Source: DATCMH01 sp036563505
GTDB taxonomy: Bacteria > Pseudomonadota > Alphaproteobacteria > Rhizobiales > Beijerinckiaceae
NCBI GenBank assembly: GCA_036563505.1
Contig: DATCMH010000012.1
Location: forward strand, 184,843-248,842
Direction of reading: 5' to 3'
DNA: 64,000 nt
Shown one piece after another: positions 16,667 to 23,742 of this stretch. Positions within the stretch are counted from its first letter, which is position 1, and every line of letters begins with the position of its first letter. The notes under the pieces are model-generated. The model searched no databases and was not told the origin of the DNA. It saw only the letters and a list, made by a program, of their open reading frames with translations. A program made the translations under genes and the position numbers.

Positions 16667-17080
16667 GTGGCCTACTGGCTCTTTAAATCCGAACCCGCCA
16701 CCTGGTCCTGGGACCAGCAGGTGGCGCAAGGCGAGCCCGGCACGTTCTGGAACGGCGTGCGAAACCATTCGGCCAAGCTGAACCTCATGGCGATGAAGCG
16801 CGGCGAGCAGGGCTTCTTCTACCACTCCAACGAGGGCAAGGCGGTGGTGGGTATCGTCGAGGTCATCAAGGAGTACTACCCCGACCACACCGACGAGAAG
16901 GGCGTCTTCGGCATGGTGGATGTCAAGGCGGTGCGGGCGTTGCCCGTGCCGGTGACCCTCGACCGGATCAAGGCCGAGCCGGCGCTCGCCGAGATGTGCC
17001 TCGTCAATAATTCCCGCCTCTCCGTGCAGCCCGTCACCGACGACGAATGGACGCTCGTCTGCCGCCTCGGCGGCCTCTAG
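16667..17080 (+). CDS. EVE-domain protein
   Basis: 137 aa from GTG 16667 with GAGGAGA upstream. Starts MAYWLFKSEPATWSWDQQ, then WNGVRNHSAKLNL, GFFYHSNEGKAVVGIVEV and LVNNSRLSVQPV, the hallmarks of the EVE (thymocyte nuclear protein 1-like) fold related to PUA and YTH domains. Such proteins are thought to bind modified bases in nucleic acids; the ligand here is unknown. 19 bp after gpsA, so probably in the tsaD-gpsA operon. Confidence 0.93.
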   Translation: MAYWLFKSEPATWSWDQQVAQGEPGTFWNGVRNHSAKLNLMAMKRGEQGFFYHSNEGKAVVGIVEVIKEYYPDHTDEKGVFGMVDVKAVRALPVPVTLDRIKAEPALAEMCLVNNSRLSVQPVTDDEWTLVCRLGGL

Positions 17081-17195
17081 AACGACCAAAGTCCGAGAGC
17101 GGCGCGCTTGCCGCTTCCGAGGCGCTTCGATTAACTCCGCTCAAGAGCCGAGCGGCCCTCCAAGTGGGCCGCCGCCACGCCGCGGAGGAAGGGCC

Positions 17196-19166
17196 ATGCA
17201 GGAAAAGATCTACGACGTTCCGTCCGAGTGGACGACCCGCGCCTATGCCGATGCCGCCGCCTACCAGGCCATGTACGACGAGTCCCTGCGCGACCCGGAC
17301 GGCTTCTGGCAGAAGCACGGCGGCCGCATCGACTGGTTCCGCCCCTTCACCCGCGTGAAGAACACCTCTTTCGGCGGCCCGGGCACCTCGGGCGAGGTCT
17401 CGATCCGCTGGTTCGAAGACGGCACGACGAACGTCGCCTACAACTGCCTCGACCGGCACCTCGCGAAGCGCGGCGACCAGGTGGCAATCATTTGGGAAGG
17501 CGACGACCCGAACGAGAGCCGCCACATCACCTACCGCGAGCTGCACGCGGAAGTCTGCCGCATGGCCAACGTGCTGCGCAACCGCGGCGTGGGCCGGGGC
17601 GACACGGTGACGATCTACCTGCCGATGATCCCGGAGGCCGCCTACGCCATGCTGGCCTGCGCGCGGCTGGGCGCGATCCATTCCGTGGTCTTCGGCGGCT
17701 TCTCGCCGGACTCGCTCGCCGGCCGCATCGAGGGCTGCCGCTCCAAGATGGTGATCACCGCCGACGAGGGCCTGCGCGGCGGGCGCAAGGTGGCGCTGAA
17801 AGCGAACGTCGACGCCGCCATCGACCGCCTCGGATCGGGCATCGTCGACCACGTGGTCGTGGTGCGCCGAACCGGCAGCAACGTCTTCATGCAGGCGGGG
17901 CGCGACGTCTACTACGACGAGGCAGCGGCCCAGGTCACGGACGATTGCCCGGCCGAGGAGATGAACGCGGAGGACCCGCTGTTCATCCTCTACACCTCGG
18001 GCTCCACGGGCCAGCCGAAGGGCGTCGTCCACACGACCGGCGGCTATCTCGTCTGGGCGTCGTTCACCCACCAATACGTCTTCGACTACCACGACGGCGA
18101 CATCTACTGGTGCACCGCCGATGTCGGCTGGGTGACGGGTCACTCTTACATCCTCTACGGGCCGCTCGCGAACGGCGCGACGACCCTGATGTTCGAGGGC
18201 GTGCCGACCTACCCGTCCATCGACCGCTTCTGGCAGGTCGTGGACAAGCACAAGGTGAACATCTTCTACACGGCCCCGACCGCCATCCGCTCCCTGATGG
18301 GCGCGGGCGAGGAGCCGGTGCGCCGCACGTCGCGCTCCTCGCTGCGCCTCCTCGGCTCGGTCGGCGAGCCGATCAACCCGGAGGCCTGGGAATGGTACCA
18401 CCGGGTCGTGGGCGACGGGCGCTGCCCCATCGTCGACACCTGGTGGCAGACGGAGACCGGCGGCATCCTGATCTCGCCGCTGCCCGGCGCCACGAAGCTC
18501 AAGCCCGGCTCGGCCACCCTGCCGCTGCCGAGCGTCAAGCCGGTCATCGTCGATGCGGAAGGCAAGCCGCTCGAGGGCGCGACGGAAGGCAATCTCTGCA
18601 TCGCCGATTCCTGGCCCGGCCAGATGCGCACGGTCTACGGCGACCACGAGCGCTTCGTGCAGACCTATTTCTCGACTTATCCGGGCATGTACTTCACCGG
18701 TGACGGCTGCCGCCGCGACGCCGACGGCTACTACTGGATCACCGGCCGCGTCGATGACGTCATCAACGTCTCGGGGCATCGCATGGGCACGGCGGAAGTG
18801 GAATCGGCCCTCGTCGCCCATCCCAAGGTGTCGGAAGCGGCGGTGGTGGGCTACCCGCACGACATCAAGGGCCAGGGCATCTACGCCTACGTGACCCTGA
18901 TGAGCGGGGAGGAGCCCTCGGAGCCCTTACGCAAGGAGCTCGTCGCCTGGGTGCGCAAGGAGATCGGCCCCATCGCCTCGCCGGACCTGATCCAGTTCGC
19001 GCCGGGCCTGCCCAAGACGCGCTCCGGGAAAATCATGCGGCGCATCCTGCGCAAGATCGCGGAGGACGAGTTCGGCTCGCTCGGCGACACCTCGACCCTG
19101 GCCGACCCGGCCGTCGTCGACGACCTGATCTCCAACCGCCAGAACAAGCGCGCGACGGCGGCCTGA
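17196..19166 (+). CDS. acsA: Acetyl-coenzyme A synthetase
   Basis: Activates acetate to acetyl-CoA through acetyl-AMP. 656 aa, full length, with GGAGGAAGGG before ATG 17196. N-terminal ACAS_N region, adenylation core with YTSGSTGQPKG, WWQTETGG and YFTGDGC, hinge GRVDDVINVSGHR and the C-terminal PKTRSGKIMRR whose Lys is the usual target of inhibitory acetylation. Gap of 115 bp from the EVE gene, so it may have its own promoter. Followed by a strong terminator. Confidence 0.97.
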   Translation: MQEKIYDVPSEWTTRAYADAAAYQAMYDESLRDPDGFWQKHGGRIDWFRPFTRVKNTSFGGPGTSGEVSIRWFEDGTTNVAYNCLDRHLAKRGDQVAIIWEGDDPNESRHITYRELHAEVCRMANVLRNRGVGRGDTVTIYLPMIPEAAYAMLACARLGAIHSVVFGGFSPDSLAGRIEGCRSKMVITADEGLRGGRKVALKANVDAAIDRLGSGIVDHVVVVRRTGSNVFMQAGRDVYYDEAAAQVTDDCPAEEMNAEDPLFILYTSGSTGQPKGVVHTTGGYLVWASFTHQYVFDYHDGDIYWCTADVGWVTGHSYILYGPLANGATTLMFEGVPTYPSIDRFWQVVDKHKVNIFYTAPTAIRSLMGAGEEPVRRTSRSSLRLLGSVGEPINPEAWEWYHRVVGDGRCPIVDTWWQTETGGILISPLPGATKLKPGSATLPLPSVKPVIVDAEGKPLEGATEGNLCIADSWPGQMRTVYGDHERFVQTYFSTYPGMYFTGDGCRRDADGYYWITGRVDDVINVSGHRMGTAEVESALVAHPKVSEAAVVGYPHDIKGQGIYAYVTLMSGEEPSEPLRKELVAWVRKEIGPIASPDLIQFAPGLPKTRSGKIMRRILRKIAEDEFGSLGDTSTLADPAVVDDLISNRQNKRATAA

Positions 19167-19190
19167 CGCCTTCTCGACGGACCAAACGCG

Positions 19191-19216
19191 AAGCCGGCCT
19201 TCGGGCCGGCTTTTTT
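19191..19216 (+). terminator. Rho-independent terminator after acsA
   Basis: AAGCCGGCC-TTCG-GGCCGGCTT stem with a UUCG-type tetraloop and a run of six T, 25 bases past the acsA stop. Textbook form. Confidence 0.93.
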
Positions 19217-19352
19217 CGTGTCGGCCCTATGCCGTCGCGCTTTCGCGTTGCGAGAAGAAAGCGGTTGTGGGATAGTCTGAACGGAGAACGTTCTTGCTGT
19301 TGTCCGGCGTTACGGGAGAACGTTCGCCTCAGACCTGACTGCGAGAGCCACC

Positions 19353-19604
19353 ATGACCCTCAAGGCGCTGTTCACCGAGCATCCGGATTCCGTCGGCGAG
19401 AGCTACACCGAGCACATGGGCGTCGCGCTCAGCTTCGCCGGCCCCCTGGCGCTGGCCGCCGGCGCCGCCTTGGTTCACGCCTTCCTGCCCTTCCTGTGCG
19501 AGCGCACGGCGAGCGGGATCGTGAAGCGCCTCTACAATCGCATGACGAACCGCACGCCCCACGCCGCGCCCGACCGCATGCTGGGCTGGGACCCGGTTAT
19601 CTAA
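19353..19604 (+). CDS. DUF6356-type small membrane protein
   Basis: 83 aa. Starts MTLKALFTEHPDSVGESYTEHMG, then a hydrophobic helix about residues 25-48 (FAGPLALAAGAALVHAFLPFLCE), and ends with a basic RLYNRMTNR segment. The HP-SVGE-Y-EHM and H-x-PFLCE pattern matches what I know as DUF6356, common in Hyphomicrobiales and sphingomonads. Function unknown. Stand-alone gene flanked by the acsA terminator and repeat A2. Confidence 0.8.
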   Translation: MTLKALFTEHPDSVGESYTEHMGVALSFAGPLALAAGAALVHAFLPFLCERTASGIVKRLYNRMTNRTPHAAPDRMLGWDPVI

Positions 19605-19622
19605 GGCTCACGTCCTCACCCT

Positions 19623-19738
19623 GTCATTCCGGGGCCGCGCAGCGGAGCCCGGAATCCATGATCGGGTGAGCGGCCGCGAGCAGCACTCGGCCCAGTCGTG
19701 GGTTCCGGGTTCTCGGCTTCGCCGAGCCCCGGAATGAC
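19623..19738 (-). repeat. Family A ~116-bp palindromic repeat, copy A2 (inverted relative to A1)
   Basis: Same outer ends GTCATTCCGGGG / CCCCGGAATGAC as A1 at 3529-3645, and near-identical to it when reverse-complemented, including the loop segment around CCCATGACTGGGCC. A short family C arm follows at 19766-19793. The remaining ~150 bp to the next gene show no clear feature. Confidence 0.85.
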
Positions 19739-19948
19739 AGTGACACGTGTCCGGCACATCCCGGCTTCCCTCCCCTGAGGGGAGGGAGGTGCACGCGCTC
19801 CGTGCCGACGAGCCTCCGCCGGCCGCCGGCGCGAGCCAGGTTCGCGGCGGCCCGCCTCTTCACCCCCCGCTCACCACGCTTCCCAACCGGAACGTAAAGC
19901 TTAGGCACGTATTGATCTGCCCAGAGGGTCACGCAGAGGACCTCAGGG

Positions 19949-20455
19949 ATGATCAAGCAGAGTGGACGGGTTGCCCTCGCGGCGGCCCTCATAACGGCTG
20001 CGTCCGCCAGGGCCGAGGCGCGCGAGCTCGTCGCCTTCGACGCGACGGTGCAGCCGGGCACGATCGTGGTGCGCACGGCCGAGCGGCGGCTCTATTACGT
20101 GCTCGGACAGGGCGCCGCCGTGCGCTACCCCGTGGCGGTGGGCAAGCCCGGCAAGCAGTGGAGCGGCTGGGCGCGGGTCGACGGCAAGCATGTCGAGCCG
20201 GCCTGGGCGCCCCCGGCCGAGGTCAAGCGCGACAACCCGCGCCTGCCCGCGGTGATCCCCGGCGGATCGCCGCGCAACCCGATGGGCGTTCGCGCGCTCA
20301 CCCTCGACCGCGGCGAATACGCCATCCACGGCACCAACCGCCCCGACTCGATCGGCACTTACGCGTCCTACGGCTGCATCCGCATGTACAACCAGGACAT
20401 CGTCGACCTCTTCGAACGCGTCCAGGTCGGCACGCCCGTGGTGGTGACGCGATAG
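19949..20455 (+). CDS. Exported L,D-transpeptidase (YkuD family)
   Basis: 168 aa with a signal peptide (residues 1-25, ending near AEARE). The YkuD catalytic signature is complete: HGTNRPDSIGTYASYGCIRMYNQD, with His and Cys nucleophile. Expected to form 3-3 cross-links in peptidoglycan or link lipoproteins to it. The lack of a LysM or other wall-binding domain makes it one of the short family members. Convergent with the downstream lipoprotein, 8 bp apart. Confidence 0.93.
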   Translation: MIKQSGRVALAAALITAASARAEARELVAFDATVQPGTIVVRTAERRLYYVLGQGAAVRYPVAVGKPGKQWSGWARVDGKHVEPAWAPPAEVKRDNPRLPAVIPGGSPRNPMGVRALTLDRGEYAIHGTNRPDSIGTYASYGCIRMYNQDIVDLFERVQVGTPVVVTR

Positions 20456-20463
20456 CGGTCCGC

Positions 20464-20775
20464 TCAGCCCAGCGTGCGCCCGGAGTAGTGGCGCGGGCAG
20501 CGGTAGGCGATCGGCGTCACGAAGGCGTTGTCGCGGCCGGAGCGGTGGAGCAGCAGGTCGTTGCCGCCGCGGCGGACGACCTCGGCGCGGAACTCCGCCA
20601 GGCGCGCGCCAAAGGTCGGGCCGGTCGGCGTCGGGCCGCTGAGGCGGGCCAAGCGCTTGCAGGCGTTCACGTCGGCGGAGGAATCCCACACCCGCACGAG
20701 GTCCGTCGGCTCGGGCCGATAGGAGCAGGCGCCGGCGAGGAGAGCGAGGGACGCGACGACGAGAGCCTTGCGCAT
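20464..20775 (-). CDS. Small putative lipoprotein
   Basis: 103 aa from ATG 20775; a GTG at 20784 is possible. The N-terminus MRKALVVASLALLAGACS carries a lipobox (LAGAC), so the mature protein would be lipidated at Cys. The body VWDSSADVNACKRLARLSG ... RRGGNDLLLHRS has one further Cys pair candidate and resembles DUF4156-like YjeI proteins in outline only. Function unknown. Confidence 0.7.
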   Translation of the reverse strand: MRKALVVASLALLAGACSYRPEPTDLVRVWDSSADVNACKRLARLSGPTPTGPTFGARLAEFRAEVVRRGGNDLLLHRSGRDNAFVTPIAYRCPRHYSGRTLG

Positions 20776-20819
20776 GCGGGACACCGATGGGGCGAGAGGG
20801 CGAGTGACCGCCTTCTAGC

Positions 20820-21527
20820 TCAAGCCGGCCGCGCTTGCCCAGCCTCGTCGAGGAGCGCCCGCGCCTTGCGCGTCACGAGGACGCCGGCGAGCACCGTGGC
20901 GATGATCCCGACGACGAGGAGCGCCCATTCCCAAACGGTGACGGAGCCGCCCCGGCTCGCCGTCTGGCCCATGGAGCCGAGATTCACGTAGACCACCGTG
21001 GCCGGCAGGATGCCGAGCGCCGTCGTGGCGACGAAGGGCCAAAAGCCCACATTCGACACCCCGAAGACGTAGTTGGTGACGGCGAATGGGATCGGCGGCG
21101 AGAGGCGGATGAGCGCCACGACGCGCCAGCCTTCCGCGTCGATGGCCCGGGCGACGGCCTTGAGACGCGGCCGCTTGTCGAGCATGCGCGCAACCCGGTC
21201 CCGTGCGAGGTAGCGCCCGATCAAGAAGGCCGTGGCGGCCCCGAGCGTCGCGGTCACGACGACGAACAGGATGCCCCACCAGCCGAAAGCGAGTCCCGCG
21301 GCGATGGAGAAGATGGAGGAGGGCGCGAGGACCACGATCGCGACGAGGTAGAGGGCGCCGAAGGCGAGCACGCCCCAGATTCCCATCGACTGCATGAGCC
21401 CGACGAAGTCGCGGATCCAGTCCTGCAGGGGCAGGAAGGCCCAGGCGAGCCCGGTCACCACGACCACTGCTCCCATGCCGAGCCAGGCAAGGAGGCCGGC
21501 TCGATCGCTCGGTTCGGCCTCGCTCAC
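20820..21527 (-). CDS. TVP38/TMEM64 (DedA-like) membrane protein
   Basis: 235 aa from GTG 21527, which overlaps the preceding stop (GTGA). About five hydrophobic segments. The SNARE-associated/VTT domain is evident: GVLAFGALYLVAIVVLAPSSIFSIAAGLAFG, IGRYLARDRV, and the RLSPPIPFAVTNYVFGVSNVGFWPF re-entrant loop. These proteins are implicated in lipid scrambling or transport. Third gene of an operon with an amidoligase and a class-I glutaminase-like hydrolase, an association that suggests a membrane or envelope substrate. Confidence 0.9.
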   Translation of the reverse strand: MSEAEPSDRAGLLAWLGMGAVVVVTGLAWAFLPLQDWIRDFVGLMQSMGIWGVLAFGALYLVAIVVLAPSSIFSIAAGLAFGWWGILFVVVTATLGAATAFLIGRYLARDRVARMLDKRPRLKAVARAIDAEGWRVVALIRLSPPIPFAVTNYVFGVSNVGFWPFVATTALGILPATVVYVNLGSMGQTASRGGSVTVWEWALLVVGIIATVLAGVLVTRKARALLDEAGQARPA

Positions 21528-22186
21528 CGCACGGCCTCCACCAGCGCCCTGAACAGCCGCTGCTGCGGTCTCGCGAAGACGAGAAGCTCCGGGTGCCATT
21601 GCACCCCCAGAAGGAAAGCGTCGCCGGTGCCTTCCACCGCCTGCACGATGCCGGTCTCGTCGCGCGCGACCACCTTCAGGTCCCGCCCCACCCGGTCGAC
21701 GGATTGGTGATGCAGGGCGTTCACCCGGCAGGGATTGCAGCCGGTGATCCGGTGGAGGCGGCTGTCCACGTCGATGTGGATCGTCTTGCGCGGCAGCACG
21801 GTGCGCATGCGCGGGGCCTCCTCGTAGACGGCGTAGATGTCCGTATACAGGGTTCCGCCGAGCGCCACGTTGATCATCTGCGACCCGCGGCAGATGCCGA
21901 GCACCGGCAGCTTGTCGGGCAGCGCCCGCTCGAGGAGGCCGAGCTCGAGGCGGTCGCGCTCCGGGTCGATGCGCACGTCCGGGGCGACGGTGCCGCCGTA
22001 GATCTCCGCGCCGATGTCGTCGCCCCCGCCGATGACGAGCGCATCGAGGGGCTCCCTTGGCGGCGCCTCCCCGGCGGTGAGGCGCACCGCTTGGCCGCCG
22101 GCCCGGGCGATGGCGAGGCGGTGCATGAGGAAGCTGCGCCAGCCGCCCTTGCGGGAGGTGGTGACGCCGACGCGAGGTCGCGTCAT
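21524..22186 (-). CDS. Class-I glutamine amidotransferase-like gamma-glutamyl hydrolase (peptidase C26)
   Basis: 220 aa. Catalytic Cys in GICRGSQMINVALGG, His-Glu in GVQWHPELL, and oxyanion GGGDDI, the PuuD/C26 pattern. These enzymes cleave gamma-glutamyl amides such as gamma-glutamyl-GABA. Start ATG 22186 overlaps the amidoligase stop (ATGA) and its stop overlaps the TVP38 start. Members linked to amidoligases are predicted either to remove or to supply the amide nitrogen. The HHQSVDRVGRDL segment is typical. Not the urate hydroxylase also called PuuD at 35836. Confidence 0.9.
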   Translation of the reverse strand: MTRPRVGVTTSRKGGWRSFLMHRLAIARAGGQAVRLTAGEAPPREPLDALVIGGGDDIGAEIYGGTVAPDVRIDPERDRLELGLLERALPDKLPVLGICRGSQMINVALGGTLYTDIYAVYEEAPRMRTVLPRKTIHIDVDSRLHRITGCNPCRVNALHHQSVDRVGRDLKVVARDETGIVQAVEGTGDAFLLGVQWHPELLVFARPQQRLFRALVEAVR

Positions 22187-23199
22187 GCGAAGGCGATCCG
22201 CGCGGAGAGGTCGGCCCAGCTCTTCGGCTCTCCCGCGAAGGACAGGTAGGCCTCCCCCAGCCGGTCGAGGCGCTCCGGGTCGGCAGCCATCCGCTCCACC
22301 GCGACCCAGCGGTTCCAGTCGGGGGCGATGCTCCAGCCGGGATCGCTCACTCGGGCGTCCGGCAGGCGGTAGTGAAAGGTCGGCCGCTTGCCGATCTTCT
22401 CGTTGGGCAGCATGGCCCGCACCTGGTCCTCGTCGAGGTAGGTCAGCAGCGGAAGCAGGTCGCAGTCGCGGTTCCGGGTCGGGTTCGCGAGGAGGTAATC
22501 CGCGATCAGCGCGTGCTGGTCGGGCCGGTAGTCCGGCCGCACGAGGTGACGGATATAGGCGTCCGGGAAAGGGTCGGCGAAGCCGAGCAACCCCCGGGTG
22601 GCGTCGGGCGCCACCTCGCGCCGCAGCCAGGTGTTGAGCAGGACGAAGCTTTTCAGGAACGCGGTGATGGTGTCGGCGTCGAGACGCGGCGCCTCCGGGT
22701 TGAAATGCAGGCCGAAGGCGTAGAAGGGCCCGTCCTGGGTGCCGCGCCCGCCAGCCCGGCGCAGCACGTCGACGAGGCGGTCGACCGCGGGCAGGCGATC
22801 GAAGGGAATGGGCGCCGTGACGACCTCGCAGGGGATGACGTAGCTCGTCGCCGCGCCGAAGAGCGAGGCGAGCTTCGGCATCACGGTGGTGAGAATGCCG
22901 TCCTCCATCTTGCTCGGATGGAGGTAGCGGCTGTCGAGTTCCACCGAGATCTCGCCCAGGGCCTGCGTGACGACCGTGTAGGCGTGTGGATCCTGCTGCT
23001 CGGGCACGCCGCCCAGGGCATCGCCGATGGCTTGGGCCGCAGCGCCCGCGGTCAGCCCGGCGAACTCGATCTCGACACCGACCGTGCGCGGCCGTCCGTC
23101 GGCCCGAGTCAGGACCGGAGGTCGCTCGAAGTCCGGCGTCCGCAACTCCGGGAGTCTCGGCTCTACCCTGTCCACCCTGCTGACCCGCTCGCCGGCCAC
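22183..23199 (-). CDS. Amidoligase enzyme (glutamine-synthetase-like fold)
   Basis: 338 aa from GTG 23199. The signature VGVEIEFAGLTAGAAAQAI (metal-binding Glu pair) is followed by ISVELDSRYL, FGLHFNPEAP and a C-terminal region with RPTFHYRLPDARV. This corresponds to the Amidoligase_2 family described by comparative genomics as COOH-NH2 ligases for unknown small molecules or peptides. It overlaps the hydrolase gene by 4 bp. A zinc-ribbon gene begins 56 bp upstream on the same strand. Substrate unknown. The start is uncertain because no good ribosome-binding site is seen. Confidence 0.87.
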   Translation of the reverse strand: MAGERVSRVDRVEPRLPELRTPDFERPPVLTRADGRPRTVGVEIEFAGLTAGAAAQAIGDALGGVPEQQDPHAYTVVTQALGEISVELDSRYLHPSKMEDGILTTVMPKLASLFGAATSYVIPCEVVTAPIPFDRLPAVDRLVDVLRRAGGRGTQDGPFYAFGLHFNPEAPRLDADTITAFLKSFVLLNTWLRREVAPDATRGLLGFADPFPDAYIRHLVRPDYRPDQHALIADYLLANPTRNRDCDLLPLLTYLDEDQVRAMLPNEKIGKRPTFHYRLPDARVSDPGWSIAPDWNRWVAVERMAADPERLDRLGEAYLSFAGEPKSWADLSARIAFA

Positions 23200-23255
23200 G
23201 CTCGTGGCCCGTGCAAGCTTGAACGGGATGGCGGTGGCGGGGTTCCAGCTTTGGT

Positions 23256-23525
23256 TCAGAGCCCTGAGACGGGCGGCGCGGTGCAGAGCGGGTCGGCGCT
23301 CACGGGGAGCGGCGCGCCGGGGCCGGGAGTCGCCTCGGCCATCAGCACCTGCATGGTCCGCCGCTTGAGGTCGCCCCAGGTGCCGAGCGCCTCGCCGCAG
23401 CCCTTGCAGCGGATCGGCGCATCGTCCGTGAACTCGCGCGGCGGCTCGATCGCCGGATTACCGCAGGCGGAGCAGGCGAAGGGGCTGGCAGTTTGGCGGG
23501 CGATCGGGCCGGCGAACTGGAACAT
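23256..23525 (-). CDS. Small zinc-ribbon protein
   Basis: 89 aa from ATG 23525. Two knuckles, CSACGNP and CKGCGEAL, spaced about 20 residues apart form a probable zinc ribbon between residues 18 and 45, followed by a helix GDLKRRTMQVLMAEA and a Pro-rich tail. No catalytic motif. It may bind nucleic acid or act as an adaptor. Same strand and 56 bp upstream of the amidoligase, so co-transcription is possible. Confidence 0.7.
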   Translation of the reverse strand: MFQFAGPIARQTASPFACSACGNPAIEPPREFTDDAPIRCKGCGEALGTWGDLKRRTMQVLMAEATPGPGAPLPVSADPLCTAPPVSGL

Positions 23526-23706
23526 CACGCGAGAACTCCACCGTCCGACGGCCGCGGCCTGCTTCGAGCCGCCCTGACGCCGGGAGGGTCGGGCGGACAT
23601 GAAGCCGGTCGCGGCTGAACCTTGGCTGAAAAGCATCCGGCCAAGGTAAAGCCGGCACGCCGCGTAGCATGCCGGCTCCGGATCGGGCAATCGCGAGGGT
23701 GGACGT

Positions 23707-23727
23707 GAGGGCGCGCGAGGCGCCCTC
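23707..23727 (-). terminator. GC-rich hairpin after the DUF6600-like gene
   Basis: Perfect 8-bp stem GAGGGCGC/GCGCCCTC with a 5-nt loop, 16 bases past the stop of the minus-strand gene. There is no T-run, so it could be a Rho-type end or an RNA-stabilising structure. Confidence 0.45.
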
Positions 23728-23742
23728 GTCCCCGGTTAAGGT

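Noticed and set aside
17034..18860. 608-codon minus-strand ORF opposite acsA
   Set aside because: Same antisense shadow pattern; acsA is intact with a terminator.
22183..23199. Amidoligase as a glutamate-cysteine ligase or glutamine synthetase
   Set aside because: The Glu-rich motif is shared with that fold, but length and other motifs fit the amidoligase family instead.
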